From positions 1 to 49,017 of the forward strand of contig CAJBBV010000061.1 in assembly GCA_903951405.1 (NCBI GenBank): 49,017 nt of DNA, read 5' to 3'. A program made the position numbers and the translations under genes. The notes under the pieces are model-generated. The model was given only the letters and a program-made list of their open reading frames with translations, did no database searches and had not been told where the DNA came from. Of the stretch, positions 9,223-20,250 are shown piece after piece (position 1 is the stretch's first letter; each line of letters begins with the position of its first letter). This DNA comes from an uncultured bacterium. GTDB lineage: Bacteria > Bacteroidota > Bacteroidia > Chitinophagales > Chitinophagaceae.

Positions 9223-10566
9223 TCATTCAAGCGGAAGTGATATCGTAAAAATTGTTCCCTTACCCACTACACTGTCCACTTGAATCTTACCGTTGTGTGC
9301 AGCAACCATCTTTCTGGTATAATTCAAACCAAGTCCAAACCCTTTTACATTATGGACATTCCCAGTATGTGCTCTGTAGAATTTATCAAATACTTTCGAG
9401 GCTGTTTCCTTGCTCATCCCAATACCATTGTCTTCGACGGTAATCAAAATAGTATTACGGTAATTTGAAGTTGTAATAACTATTATTGGATCAATATCTT
9501 CCTTAGAATATTTTAATGCATTGTCTACTAAATTACTCAACATATTTACGAAGTGAACAGGATGTCCTGAAACTGCATCGTCAGTTGCAATGAAATTAAA
9601 TTGTATTTGAGCTTTCTTTTCCAGCAATTGCAACGAAAAATTATCACTTATCTTTTGCAACACTTCATGAACATGTAGCGTGACTTTTTCCTTTAATACC
9701 TGGCTTACATCTAATTGAGCAGCTTGAAGAATCTGCTCAACCTGAGCGTTCATGCGACTATTTTCAGCTTTAATAATACTACGAATTGATTCTAATTTAT
9801 CTCTATCCCCTATTACCCTCTCATTTTTTAGTGTGTCTACAGCAATTGAAATCGTTGCCAATGGAGTCCTCAATTCATGAGTCATATTGTTAATGAAATC
9901 CGTCTTCATTTCACTCAACTTCTTTTGTGTTAGTATGGTTCTAATAGTAAGATAAAATGCAGTAATGATGACCAATGAGAAGAATATGGCGGCAAGTATC
10001 ATCCATCCTACAGAACGCAGAACAAAAACTTGCATATCGGAAATGACAATTATTAATTTTTCGTTGGGCATTAAATTAGCCCCATCAGCATCAGTCAATG
10101 ACACTAGTGGCCAAACATCTATCCAATGATTTGAAGTATCTTTTAATCCAATAGTATATTGACTTTCAAAACCAGGGGAGGCCAACTCTGGGCCAGCATT
10201 ATTAGTGGCTGAAAGTATAGCAAATTGAAAACTTGGATTCGTTAATCCATTTGCCTCAAAAGCAAGATTTATTTTTTTATTTATTTCATCCACTGAAAAT
10301 CGTTCAGCGATTGATTTACTTCCTAACATCCTTAAAACCTCTTCGCTGGGGTCTTTAGGCAAAACATCCAATGGCAAAGCGGGGATAGACAATTGAGTTG
10401 CTTCCACTAACGACTCAACAACTTCATACTCCGCCATATTTACTTTATCGCGCACTTGCTCATTCTTTATGGTAAGCACATTTTTAAGCCAAGAGTATTG
10501 AATTAAAATTGTGCCAATGAGCGACAAGGAAATTAATATCGTAATTAAGGTGAAATTTTTTCTCAT
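9223..10566 (-). CDS. Membrane sensor histidine kinase (RprX-like), no adjacent regulator
   Basis: Two-component sensor of 447 residues. Seen: membrane segment 1 at about 7-27, an extracytoplasmic sensor region of about 150 residues with no fold I recognise, membrane segment 2 at about 184-205, the HisKA box MTHELRTPLATISIAV with the phospho-accepting histidine near 231, N box NLVDNALKYS near 348, G1 VEDNGIGM near 381 and G2 GFGLGLNYTRKM near 410. I chose ATG 10566 rather than an in-frame TTG three codons upstream. No response regulator is next to it; the OmpR-type regulator at 36184 is the only one in the window and may be its partner (RprX/RprY type), which is inference. Confidence 0.9.
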   Translation of the reverse strand: MRKNFTLITILISLSLIGTILIQYSWLKNVLTIKNEQVRDKVNMAEYEVVESLVEATQLSIPALPLDVLPKDPSEEVLRMLGSKSIAERFSVDEINKKINLAFEANGLTNPSFQFAILSATNNAGPELASPGFESQYTIGLKDTSNHWIDVWPLVSLTDADGANLMPNEKLIIVISDMQVFVLRSVGWMILAAIFFSLVIITAFYLTIRTILTQKKLSEMKTDFINNMTHELRTPLATISIAVDTLKNERVIGDRDKLESIRSIIKAENSRMNAQVEQILQAAQLDVSQVLKEKVTLHVHEVLQKISDNFSLQLLEKKAQIQFNFIATDDAVSGHPVHFVNMLSNLVDNALKYSKEDIDPIIVITTSNYRNTILITVEDNGIGMSKETASKVFDKFYRAHTGNVHNVKGFGLGLNYTRKMVAAHNGKIQVDSVVGKGTIFTISLPLE

Positions 10567-10572
10567 GGAATG

Positions 10573-10580
10573 CAAAAATA
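10573..10580 (-). promoter_or_regulatory. -7 element of the histidine kinase gene
   Basis: The minus strand reads TATTTTTG, a perfect TAnnTTTG, ending only 6 nt before the kinase ATG at 10566. Transcription should start at or just before the ATG, so the mRNA may be leaderless. A TTG lies 24 nt upstream, longer than the usual spacing. Confidence 0.5.
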
Positions 10581-10673
10581 AGCAGCGAGCTTATTGAAGA
10601 TACGCAATGAGACAATAATTAACGTAGGTTTAAGATGCGATCAAGTAAAAAATGTATTGTTTCTATGTTAAGG

Positions 10674-10705
10674 TTGATAAAATAATGGACAATTTGTTAA
10701 ATTAG
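10674..10705 (+). promoter_or_regulatory. Promoter of yqgE, close to the start codon
   Basis: TTG at 10674-10676 and TAAATTAG at 10698-10705 (seven of eight matches to TAnnTTTG) are separated by 21 nt. Only four bases (ttat) lie between the -7 element and the yqgE ATG at 10710, implying a leaderless or nearly leaderless transcript. Confidence 0.55.
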
Positions 10706-10709
10706 TTAT

Positions 10710-11261
10710 ATGATTAAGATTAAGAAAGGTACCCTACTCATTGCAGAACCATTTTTGAAAGACCAAGATTTTCAACGTTCAGTTGTATTGATTTGTGAAC
10801 ATCAACAAGAGGGAACATTTGGCGTCACAATAAACAAACCAATTGACATTAAAATTGCCGAGCTCGTTGAGGGACTCGAAGCATATAACAATCCGATTTT
10901 TAATGGTGGTCCTGTGAACCGTGAGCATATCCATTTTATTCACATTTTTCCAAATCACATTCCCGGTGGGGAACTTATAAGCGATCAGATTTATTGGGGA
11001 GGTGACTTTCAAATTGCAACTCAACTTATTCAAAAAAACAAAATTGATCCGGATGGAATTAAGTTTTTTGTTGGGTATGCTGGATGGGGTGAAGGGCAAC
11101 TAAAAAAGGAAATGGATGAAAAAAGCTGGCTAATCACCTCCGCGACGAGAGACATTGTATTTCATAAAAACCCTGCAAAAATTTGGGGGAATGCAGTTAA
11201 AAAACTGGATGATGATTTCCATCCCATCATCAACTATCCGTTAGATCCCTCATTTAATTAA
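10710..11261 (+). CDS. yqgE: YqgE/AlgH family protein
   Basis: A 183-residue cytoplasmic protein of the YqgE/AlgH (DUF179) family, whose biochemical role is not established. Seen: the family start KGTLLIAEPFLKDQDFQRSVVLICEH, then GTFGVTINKP, FNGGPVNREHIHFIH, a central FFVGYAGWGEGQL and the C-terminal WLITSATRDIVF. Length is normal. The stop codon overlaps by 4 bp the stop of the convergent MFS gene, so neither has room for a separate terminator. Confidence 0.93.
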   Translation: MIKIKKGTLLIAEPFLKDQDFQRSVVLICEHQQEGTFGVTINKPIDIKIAELVEGLEAYNNPIFNGGPVNREHIHFIHIFPNHIPGGELISDQIYWGGDFQIATQLIQKNKIDPDGIKFFVGYAGWGEGQLKKEMDEKSWLITSATRDIVFHKNPAKIWGNAVKKLDDDFHPIINYPLDPSFN

Positions 11262-12397
11262 TCTGTACTTACTTTCACATACCTACTTAACAACCACATA
11301 GTAAAACCTAGTAAGCAGACAACAATTAGCGCAAGACGAAGGCCTATTTGATGAGCAATGAATCCGATGCAAGGTGGCCCAAGCAGAAACCCTGTAAATC
11401 CTACGGTGCTCACTGCGGCAAGGGCAGCTGATGGCGCCATAGTCTTGCTTTTTGCTGCAAGGAAATAGACGATTGGAAATACAGAAGACACGCCCAATCC
11501 TACAAAAGAAAATCCAATAATTACTGCTATAGGTAGGCTTATAAATAAAGCTAGCCCCATTCCGACAAACACAAAAAATCCATTCAATTGCAATACTTTT
11601 TTATACCCAAAATGCTGAACCAATCTATCCCCCATAAACCTTCCAACAGCCATAAAAAATGCAAATGAAATATACCCTGCTGTACTAACTTTTTGCAATC
11701 CGACTAACAAATTTCGGTAATATAGTGAACTCCAATCTGCCATTGCACCTTCACACATGGCGGCACAAAAACAAATAAAGCCCAATACCAATAACCCTTT
11801 AGTAGGAAGTACGATTATTTTTGTTTGGTGTTCAACGGTCTTATCAGCAATGAGATAAAATGAAAGGAGGATACTCATAGCTAAGCCAAAACCTCCAATC
11901 AACGAAAGATGCTCTATGGTTGAAAAATTCTCCTTCATTGTCCAACCCCCAATTAACGCAGCAGAAAATGCTCCAACACTCCACATGCCATGAAAGCCTG
12001 ATAGAATGGGCTTAGTTTCTGTTTGTTGAACGGAAATAGCTTGTGTGTTCATTGCTATATTTAACAAATTTCCAATAAATCCAAAAAAGAAAAGTGTTAG
12101 GGAAAGTAATGTTGTTGTATCTACAATTGAAATAAAATACAACAATAATGAATAAGAAATCAATGAAATGGTAGTAATTAATTTACTTCCGAATTTATGG
12201 ACAATCCAACCAGCAAATGGAAGAGCAATCAAGGCTCCAAGTGGGAGTGAAAATAGGACAGCCCCTAGTTCAGCTTCATTATAATGAAATGCATCCTTAA
12301 CGGAAGGGATACGTGAAGCCCAGGTTGCAAAAAACAAACCACTGTTAAAAAAACAAATAGAAACTGCAATTCTTGTTAAAAGCTTTCTTCTGTACAC
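11258..12397 (-). CDS. Major facilitator superfamily transporter, YbjJ-like
   Basis: A 379-residue integral membrane protein with about twelve hydrophobic segments. The N-terminal NSGLFFATWASRIPSVKDAF followed by LGAVLFSLPLGALIALPFAGWIV resembles the YbjJ-like group of MFS proteins, with a loop-2/3 motif like GWIVHKFGSK. The substrate cannot be told. The start is GTG at 12397, and no ATG was seen close upstream in the open frame, so the exact start is uncertain. It is convergent with yqgE, with overlapping stops, and lies downstream of atpD-atpC on the same strand, 74 nt away. Confidence 0.82.
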   Translation of the reverse strand: MYRRKLLTRIAVSICFFNSGLFFATWASRIPSVKDAFHYNEAELGAVLFSLPLGALIALPFAGWIVHKFGSKLITTISLISYSLLLYFISIVDTTTLLSLTLFFFGFIGNLLNIAMNTQAISVQQTETKPILSGFHGMWSVGAFSAALIGGWTMKENFSTIEHLSLIGGFGLAMSILLSFYLIADKTVEHQTKIIVLPTKGLLVLGFICFCAAMCEGAMADWSSLYYRNLLVGLQKVSTAGYISFAFFMAVGRFMGDRLVQHFGYKKVLQLNGFFVFVGMGLALFISLPIAVIIGFSFVGLGVSSVFPIVYFLAAKSKTMAPSAALAAVSTVGFTGFLLGPPCIGFIAHQIGLRLALIVVCLLGFTMWLLSRYVKVSTD

Positions 12398-12471
12398 GTC
12401 AGTGGATGATGATTCTGTAAGCTGATTGAGCCTTCAGAAAAGTTTGTCTTGAGTAGAAATAAGCCCGAATA

Positions 12472-12726
12472 CTATGCCACTTCTGCCCCTTCGAGCAATA
12501 TAGTTACTTTGTTATTCAGTACTTCGATAAAACCACCTGCAATAGAATACTTACTTGACTTACCATTGCGGTCCAATAACAATTTCAAAATACCTGAACC
12601 CAATGCACTAACCAAGGGTGCATGTTTTTCAAGTACCTCAAAAGAACCATTTACACCGGGTAATTGAACACCATAAACATCACCTACGAACAATTTTTTC
12701 TCCGGTGTTAATATTTCGATCTGCAT
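12472..12726 (-). CDS. atpC: ATP synthase F1 epsilon subunit
   Basis: 84-residue N-terminal beta-sandwich type epsilon subunit (MQIEILTPEKKLFVGDVYGVQLPGVNGSFEVLEKHAP). It ends at about the point where the C-terminal helical hairpin of longer homologues would begin, as is usual in Bacteroidota. The subunit links the gamma stalk to the c-ring and modulates ATPase activity. It lies 22 nt after atpD on the same strand, so the two are co-transcribed. Confidence 0.94.
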   Translation of the reverse strand: MQIEILTPEKKLFVGDVYGVQLPGVNGSFEVLEKHAPLVSALGSGILKLLLDRNGKSSKYSIAGGFIEVLNNKVTILLEGAEVA

Positions 12727-12748
12727 GATTTTAAATTTGATTTAGTCA

Positions 12749-14257
<1,509 letters not shown>

Positions 14258-14286
14258 TTATATTGAAATGAGTCTATTTTCGGCCG

Positions 14287-14294
14287 CAAAGATA
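14287..14294 (-). promoter_or_regulatory. -7 element of atpD-atpC
   Basis: The minus strand reads TATCTTTG followed by C, the commonest form of the Bacteroidota -7 element. The predicted start lies about 33 nt upstream of the atpD ATG. No TTG is found at the expected -33 spacing. Confidence 0.6.
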
Positions 14295-14366
14295 AAGAGG
14301 AAGGGTAGATTAGAAAAATAGAAATCAAGATTTTTTGATATTCCCCATAAAATAAATAATTCAAGG

Positions 14367-15071
14367 TCATAAGAGCCTAAAAAGCAAGGCAGCTAAAACT
14401 GCACCAATAATAGGACCAATCACTGGAATCCATGCATATGGCCAATCTCCCGAACCTTTGTTGGGAATGGGTAAAATGCTATGCATTATACGAGGACCTA
14501 GATCCCGTGCAGGGTTTATAGAATACCCCGTTGGGCCTCCCATGCTAAGGCCAATGCCTAAAACCAATAAGGCAACGGGCAAGGCGTCTAATGACCCAAG
14601 CTTCATCTCGCCTTTTTGAATAAAAAAGATAGCCATCATGAATACAAAGGTGGCGACAACTTCAGTCAAAAGATTGCTGAATGAATTTCGTATGGCAGGT
14701 CCAGTTGAAAATACAGCAAGAATATGTTCAGCGCTTTGGGTTGCTGTAAAATGATCCTTATAGGTCAGCCATGTTAAAATTGATCCAATAAAGGCCCCAA
14801 AAAATTGGGCTAAGATATATGCTGGAACTTGATCCCAGCTGAATTTTCCAGCAACGGCTAAACCTATTGTAACTGCAGGATTCAAGTGAGCACCACTTGA
14901 ATCTGCTGATATAAAAACACCAACAAATACGGCAACAGTCCATCCAAAACCAATCACAAGGAGCCCCGCATTATTGCCTTTTGTTCCATGAAGTAATACA
15001 TTGGCTACGACACTAAGTCCAAGAGTAATCAATATGGAAGTACCGACAAGTTCAGCAACAAAAGGCGTCAT
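14367..15071 (-). CDS. glpF: Glycerol uptake facilitator (aquaglyceroporin, MIP family)
   Basis: A 234-residue inner-membrane channel with six hydrophobic segments and two half-helices carrying the NPA boxes HLNPAVTIG near residue 61 and SINPARDLGPR near 186. The aspartate after the second NPA (NPARD) is typical of glycerol-conducting members rather than strict water channels. It lies 33 nt after glpD as the last gene of a glpK-glpD-glpF run, which supports glycerol as substrate. Confidence 0.93.
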   Translation of the reverse strand: MTPFVAELVGTSILITLGLSVVANVLLHGTKGNNAGLLVIGFGWTVAVFVGVFISADSSGAHLNPAVTIGLAVAGKFSWDQVPAYILAQFFGAFIGSILTWLTYKDHFTATQSAEHILAVFSTGPAIRNSFSNLLTEVVATFVFMMAIFFIQKGEMKLGSLDALPVALLVLGIGLSMGGPTGYSINPARDLGPRIMHSILPIPNKGSGDWPYAWIPVIGPIIGAVLAALLFRLL

Positions 15072-15104
15072 AGTAGATTAGTTTTATACAAAATAAGAAA
15101 AAAA

Positions 15105-16664
15105 TCAAACTTTAATCAGATAGCTTGAAGCAAGTTCAGAGAAGTCGCTCACTTGCTCCTGCTGCCAATCAGCATCCTTACCCAACTCCTTAGCCATCAA
15201 TTGTGCTACTAATGGAGCAGATTCAATGGCAGCCCTTGCATTTAAGAAGAGTAATCTACATCGTCTTGCTAAATAATCTTCAACATTCATTGCCATCTCG
15301 TTCTGAACAGACCAAATCACCTCTGCTTGGCAATATTCATAATCTGGATGAATTTTTTCAGATAACGATGGCTGCGCTTCAATCATCTTGATGATGAATT
15401 CAGCATCAGAACCAAATGAAGAAAATTGATCACCATATTTTATCTGTGAGGAGTATCCATGTAGCCTTAAATTCCGTGTAGAACATTTAATAATCGGTAG
15501 TTTCCCAACAAATGCAGCATTGCTAACAGCATCCTTAGCCATCTTTCTATAGGTTGTCCACTTCCCTCCAGTTATCGTAATGAGATTGCTCTTTGATACG
15601 AGGATAGTATGATCTCTTGAAGCGAGGGCGGTGCTGCCCGTATTTGATGCTTTAACCAATGGTCTTAGGCCCGCAAAGACAGAAAGCACATCGCTCCTTG
15701 TTATTTTCAGTGCATTATATTGATTAAAGTTTCTAAGTATAAATTCTATTTCTTCATCCAAGGCTATCGGCTCTTCACTAATGATATTGAGTGGGGTATC
15801 TGTTGTACCAATAACTACCGAATCATGCCAAGGCAATGCAAAAAGAACACGACCATCAGTTGTTTTTGGAATCATCAAGGCACCCGAACCTGGAAAGAAT
15901 TTTTTACTCACTACCAAATGAACACCTTGAGATGGCATAACCATTGCAGGTGTTTTTGCATCGTCCATGCCAATGACCTGGTCAACAAATACACCTGTTG
16001 CATTGATAACTGTTTTTCCAAGAATAGAATACGTTATATCTTCTATTTCATTCATTGCTTCAACGCCAGTTACTTTCCCATTTTCTTTTATCAAACCGAT
16101 AACACCAAAATAGTTGACTACCGTAGCGCCTAAATCTGTTGCAGTTTGAGCAAGTGCAATAGCAAGCCTTGAATCATCAAATTGCCCATCTGAATAAGCA
16201 ATACCGCCCTTTAATTTTCTTCCTTCTAGGGATGGCATTACCCTTAACAATGATTTTTTTCCAATGATGGATGTTCTTCCTAAGCTCAATTTGTTGGAAA
16301 GCAAATCATAGATCAACAAACCGGTTCCGTAAAACAGTTGTTGCCAATAAGAATAGGCAGGGATAATAAATTGTTGAATACGCGTAAGGTGTGGAGCGTT
16401 TTTTAATAAAAATCCACGCTCTCTTAAGGCATCCATCACGAGCTTTAAATTACCTTGTGCTAAATACCTTACACCGCCATGCACAAGTTTTGTGCTTCTA
16501 CTTGATGTGCCTTTGGCAAAGTCATTTTTTTCAAGGAGTAGCACACTAAACCCTCGTTTTGCAGCATCAACCGCAATCCCAAGCCCAGTAGCCCCTCCAC
16601 CAATAACAATCATATCCCATACAGCGGTGTGCTGTATTTTTTCAATTGCACTTTTTCTATTCAC
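15105..16664 (-). CDS. glpD: Aerobic glycerol-3-phosphate dehydrogenase
   Basis: FAD enzyme of the inner face of the membrane that oxidises glycerol-3-phosphate to DHAP and passes electrons to quinone. The 519 residues start with the dinucleotide fold VIGGGATGLGIAVDAAKRGF (about 21-40), then LLEKNDFAKGTSSRSTKLVHGGVRYL, the middle ALPWHDSVVIGTTDT and the C-terminal ITGGKWTTYRKMA. Length is normal. It lies between glpK (47 nt upstream) and glpF. Confidence 0.96.
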   Translation of the reverse strand: MNRKSAIEKIQHTAVWDMIVIGGGATGLGIAVDAAKRGFSVLLLEKNDFAKGTSSRSTKLVHGGVRYLAQGNLKLVMDALRERGFLLKNAPHLTRIQQFIIPAYSYWQQLFYGTGLLIYDLLSNKLSLGRTSIIGKKSLLRVMPSLEGRKLKGGIAYSDGQFDDSRLAIALAQTATDLGATVVNYFGVIGLIKENGKVTGVEAMNEIEDITYSILGKTVINATGVFVDQVIGMDDAKTPAMVMPSQGVHLVVSKKFFPGSGALMIPKTTDGRVLFALPWHDSVVIGTTDTPLNIISEEPIALDEEIEFILRNFNQYNALKITRSDVLSVFAGLRPLVKASNTGSTALASRDHTILVSKSNLITITGGKWTTYRKMAKDAVSNAAFVGKLPIIKCSTRNLRLHGYSSQIKYGDQFSSFGSDAEFIIKMIEAQPSLSEKIHPDYEYCQAEVIWSVQNEMAMNVEDYLARRCRLLFLNARAAIESAPLVAQLMAKELGKDADWQQEQVSDFSELASSYLIKV

Positions 16665-16711
16665 TGCTTAATATTATAATGAGCTAAATTCAATTACCTA
16701 ACACAAAAAAC

Positions 16712-18202
16712 CTACCCTCTACTCCAGGCTAGAACGGCATTAACTGCTCTCTGCCATTGAAATAAATATTTTTCTTTTTTATCAAGATCCATCTTAGGAA
16801 TAAAAGAAGCCGATTCTTTCCATTGAGAAGAAATCTCATCAATGCTTCCCCAAAAACCAACGGCTAGTCCAGCTAAATATGCAGCCCCTAATGCAGTAGT
16901 CTCGATAACTTCAGGTCTGATTACTTTCACACCAAGCACGTCACTTTGAAATTGCATCAACAAATCATTTACAGTGGCGCCTCCATCAACGCGTAGTTCA
17001 GCAATGGGTAGTCCTGCATCAGACTCCATGGCTTTTAACACATCATAGGTTTGAAACGCAATGCTTTCGAGTGTTGCACGTGCAATATGTGCATCAGTTG
17101 TTCCTCTAGATAAACCAAAAATAGTACCCCTCGCATATGGATTCCAATGTGGTGCTCCAAGTCCAGCAAACGCCGGAACGACCACTACTCCATCACTATC
17201 TACAACAGAAGCCGCTAGAGGTTGAACATCACTTGAAGTTTTGATTATTTTTAATCCATCCCTCAACCACTGTACTGCAGCACCTGCGATAAACACACTT
17301 CCTTCTAATGCATAGGATGTAACTCCGCCAACCTTCCAAGCAACTGTTGTTAATAAATTATTTTTAGAAGATACCGCAGTTGTTCCGGTATTCATCAACA
17401 TAAAACAGCCTGTTCCATAGGTGTTTTTAACCATGCCAACACCGGTACACATTTGTCCGAACAGTGCAGACTGTTGGTCTCCAGCCATACCAGCTACAGC
17501 AACAGTAGAAAGTCCAATGCCAGAGGCAAACCCATACATCTCACTATTGCTTTTCACTTCTGGCAAAACACTTTTAGGGATATCCATCAGCTGTATTAAT
17601 TCTTCATCCCAGCTTAGCGAATTTAAATTAAACAGCATCGTTCTTGAAGCATTGCTCACGTCGGTAGCATGCACTTTACCCTCAGTCAACTTCCACAATA
17701 ACCATGAATCAATTGTACCAAAAGCAAGTTTACCTTGATTAGCCAAATCCCGTGCACCAGACACTTCATCAAGAATCCATTTTAGTTTTGTTCCTGAAAA
17801 ATAAGCGTCAACAATGAGTCCTGTTTTATCTTTAATTAAATCTGCTTTCCCTAAATTTCGAAGTTCTTCGCAGTATGATGCAGTGCGACGATCTTGCCAA
17901 ACAATAGCATTATAGATTGGTTCACCCGTTTCACGATGCCAAACCACTGTTGTTTCGCGCTGATTGGTTATTCCAATAGCGGCGATTTGTTCCCCTGTCA
18001 GCTTCATGGATTTAATTAGATCCAACACAACCCCACGTTGTGATTCCCAGATTTCATTCGCATCATGTTCAACCCAACCTGGTTTCGGGAAATGTTGTGT
18101 AAATTCTTTTTGTTCCACTTTACAAATAGCACCTTGGTGGTTGAATAATATGGCTCTTGAACTGGTAGTGCCTTGGTCTAAGGCAAGAATATAACGCTCC
18201 AT
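16712..18202 (-). CDS. glpK: Glycerol kinase
   Basis: Cytoplasmic FGGY-family kinase making glycerol-3-phosphate from glycerol and ATP. The 496 residues match the family length. Seen: [15 protein letters not shown] at about 5-19, [19 protein letters not shown] near 80-98, [27 protein letters not shown], the adenine-site segment KNTYGTGCF and [19 protein letters not shown]. It is the first gene of the glpK-glpD-glpF operon, 117 nt from divergent dnaX. No glycerol regulator gene was found nearby. Confidence 0.97.
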   Translation of the reverse strand: MERYILALDQGTTSSRAILFNHQGAICKVEQKEFTQHFPKPGWVEHDANEIWESQRGVVLDLIKSMKLTGEQIAAIGITNQRETTVVWHRETGEPIYNAIVWQDRRTASYCEELRNLGKADLIKDKTGLIVDAYFSGTKLKWILDEVSGARDLANQGKLAFGTIDSWLLWKLTEGKVHATDVSNASRTMLFNLNSLSWDEELIQLMDIPKSVLPEVKSNSEMYGFASGIGLSTVAVAGMAGDQQSALFGQMCTGVGMVKNTYGTGCFMLMNTGTTAVSSKNNLLTTVAWKVGGVTSYALEGSVFIAGAAVQWLRDGLKIIKTSSDVQPLAASVVDSDGVVVVPAFAGLGAPHWNPYARGTIFGLSRGTTDAHIARATLESIAFQTYDVLKAMESDAGLPIAELRVDGGATVNDLLMQFQSDVLGVKVIRPEVIETTALGAAYLAGLAVGFWGSIDEISSQWKESASFIPKMDLDKKEKYLFQWQRAVNAVLAWSRG

Positions 18203-18319
18203 GGAATTAATTTGACGGAAGTTATGAAAATCTGGGAATTAGAAATTGTGTAGGATAATATTGATTTTGACATATTGGAACTAAGTCCTAGTTGCCAATT
18301 TATATTATCTTGCAGATGA

Positions 18320-20125
18320 ATGGAAAATTTCGTTGTCTCAGCCAGAAAATATAGACCGCAGCACTTTTCAACTGTAGTGGGGCAATCACATATTACCACA
18401 ACATTGAAAAATGCAATCAGAAATAATCACCTTGCCCATGCCTTTCTATTCACTGGGCCAAGAGGTGTTGGCAAAACGACCTGTGCTCGTATTTTAGCCA
18501 AAACCATCAATTGCGAGGCTTTAACGGATGAAGGTGAAGCCTGTGACCAATGCCCCTCATGTTTATCATTCAATACAGGAGCCTCTTTCAATGTGCACGA
18601 ACTAGATGCAGCTAGCAATAATTCTGTTGACGACATCCGAGAGCTTACTGAACAAGTTCGCTTTGCTCCACAATCAGGAAAGTATAAAATTTATATAGTT
18701 GATGAGGTTCATATGCTCAGTGCTTCAGCATTCAATGCATTTTTAAAAACCCTCGAGGAACCACCGGCACATGCCATCTTTATTCTAGCAACAACAGAGA
18801 AGCATAAGATTATCCCAACCATTCTTTCTAGATGTCAAATCTTCGATTTTAAACGAATAACCTCTTCAGACATCGTTGAACATTTACAAGAAATTGCAAC
18901 AAAAGAAACCATTACGGCAGAAGCATCTGCACTTCAAATTATTGCGCAAAAAAGTGATGGATGCATGCGTGATGCGTTAAGCATGCTCGACAAAATTGTA
19001 AGTTTCACCAATGGCACGCTAACTTACGCCAATACCCTTGAGCACCTTAACGTATTGGATGAAGATTATTTTTTCAAAATGCTCGAAATGCTCCAGCAGG
19101 AAGACCTCCCGGGAGTGCTGAACTTATTTGACGAAATAGACAAAAAAGGATTCGAAGGTGATATGGTGTTAAATAATATAGCCGAATTTTTTAGGAATTT
19201 ATTGGTGAGCAGGGATGCTAGATCTATTGGACTACTTCATGTGGTGGAAGAATTCAGAAATAAGTATATATCATTTGCGGCAAGTATTTCTCCTGCATAT
19301 ATGATTGGCGCCCTAAATATCCTAACAGAGGCAGAAATAGGATTTAAGCAAGCGAAAAATAAAAAGTTACATGTAGAATTTCATCTCATAAGACTAACAC
19401 ATCTATCTCAAGCGATTACCTTAGTAAATCATGGAGGCCTAGAAAAAAAAAAGCGAGTTGATGACATAAAGCCAATCGCATTTAGGCAAATCAACTTCAC
19501 CGCCTATCGTCCAGTAGAAACGAAAAAAGAAGCGGCTAAATCATCCATACAAGATGCTGTAAAAGTTCAATCTCCTGAACAAAAAGCGACACTTATCATA
19601 GATAAAGGTGTTGAGGTCAGCCAAGCACCAATCAGAACAAACAAAGAGAAAGAACCCGTTCAAGAAGCAGGACCAGGTCTAGGTGCCTTAAAAAAAATAA
19701 GGGAACAGATTCAAAATAAAAAATTAGACCAAACAGTTATTCATTCACTTTCAGACGAGCTACTAGCAAATTGCTGGGGTAAATATTTAGAGAAGCTGCA
19801 AGAGAATAGCCAAGTAACGAGCCATAGCAACTTACGAATGGCATCCCTTCATATTGTTGACGAAAAAATGTTTGAAATAATTGCAGAATCCAGAATTCAA
19901 CAACAGTTTATTGAAAATGAACGGATCCCTTTATTGAGCTTTATTCATGATTTCTTCAATGACCGAAAAATTCAAATTCGGATTATACTCAACCCCGACT
20001 CTGATAAAAACGAACCTGAAGCTGAGCAAACCCTTTCTCAAAAAGAGCAGTACATCAAAATGGTAACGATGTATCCAATTATTAAAGAGCTTCGAGATAA
20101 ACTCAATTTGGACCTAGACTACTGA
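18320..20125 (+). CDS. dnaX: DNA polymerase III subunits tau/gamma
   Basis: Clamp-loader ATPase of the replisome, 601 residues. Seen: the start ARKYRPQHFSTVVGQ, Walker A GPRGVGKTT at about 45-53, a four-cysteine zinc module (CEALTDEGEACDQCPSC) near 64-80, Walker B YIVDEVHML, LKTLEEPPAHAIFILATTE with sensor residues, and a variable charged C-terminal half. An A10 run at 19443-19452 contains the slippery heptamer A AAA AAG in the right frame; a -1 shift reaches TGA at once and would give a 380-residue gamma-like product. ATG 18320 gives the expected N-terminus. Confidence 0.96.
   Translation: MENFVVSARKYRPQHFSTVVGQSHITTTLKNAIRNNHLAHAFLFTGPRGVGKTTCARILAKTINCEALTDEGEACDQCPSCLSFNTGASFNVHELDAASNNSVDDIRELTEQVRFAPQSGKYKIYIVDEVHMLSASAFNAFLKTLEEPPAHAIFILATTEKHKIIPTILSRCQIFDFKRITSSDIVEHLQEIATKETITAEASALQIIAQKSDGCMRDALSMLDKIVSFTNGTLTYANTLEHLNVLDEDYFFKMLEMLQQEDLPGVLNLFDEIDKKGFEGDMVLNNIAEFFRNLLVSRDARSIGLLHVVEEFRNKYISFAASISPAYMIGALNILTEAEIGFKQAKNKKLHVEFHLIRLTHLSQAITLVNHGGLEKKKRVDDIKPIAFRQINFTAYRPVETKKEAAKSSIQDAVKVQSPEQKATLIIDKGVEVSQAPIRTNKEKEPVQEAGPGLGALKKIREQIQNKKLDQTVIHSLSDELLANCWGKYLEKLQENSQVTSHSNLRMASLHIVDEKMFEIIAESRIQQQFIENERIPLLSFIHDFFNDRKIQIRIILNPDSDKNEPEAEQTLSQKEQYIKMVTMYPIIKELRDKLNLDLDY
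19433..19496 (+). promoter_or_regulatory. Candidate programmed -1 frameshift signal in dnaX
   Basis: Three elements line up. GGAGG is at 19433-19437. A AAA AAG at 19447-19453, inside an A10 run, has its first A in the third codon position. A hairpin follows, with stem AGTTGAT (19456-19462) against ATCAACT (19490-19496) and an inner GCC/GGC pair. In the -1 frame the next codons are GCG AGT TGA, ending at 19461. This is the layout of the E. coli dnaX signal. Transcriptional slippage on A10 would give the same product. Function is inferred. Confidence 0.6.
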
Positions 20126-20181
20126 TTTACTTATACTAAATCCACAATCAGCTTTCAGTGCAAATCTTTATACTTTCGGCA

Positions 20182-20210
20182 TTGGATTTCCCTATTTTGA
20201 CGTAATTTCG
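20182..20210 (+). promoter_or_regulatory. Possible promoter of the E2 gene
   Basis: TTG at 20182-20184 and TAATTTCG at 20203-20210 (seven of eight matches to TAnnTTTG) are separated by 18 nt. The start codon follows about 40 nt later. Confidence 0.4.
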
Positions 20211-20250
20211 ACGTTCAAACCTTTTAATAACCAAAACGGAAATCTAGGTT

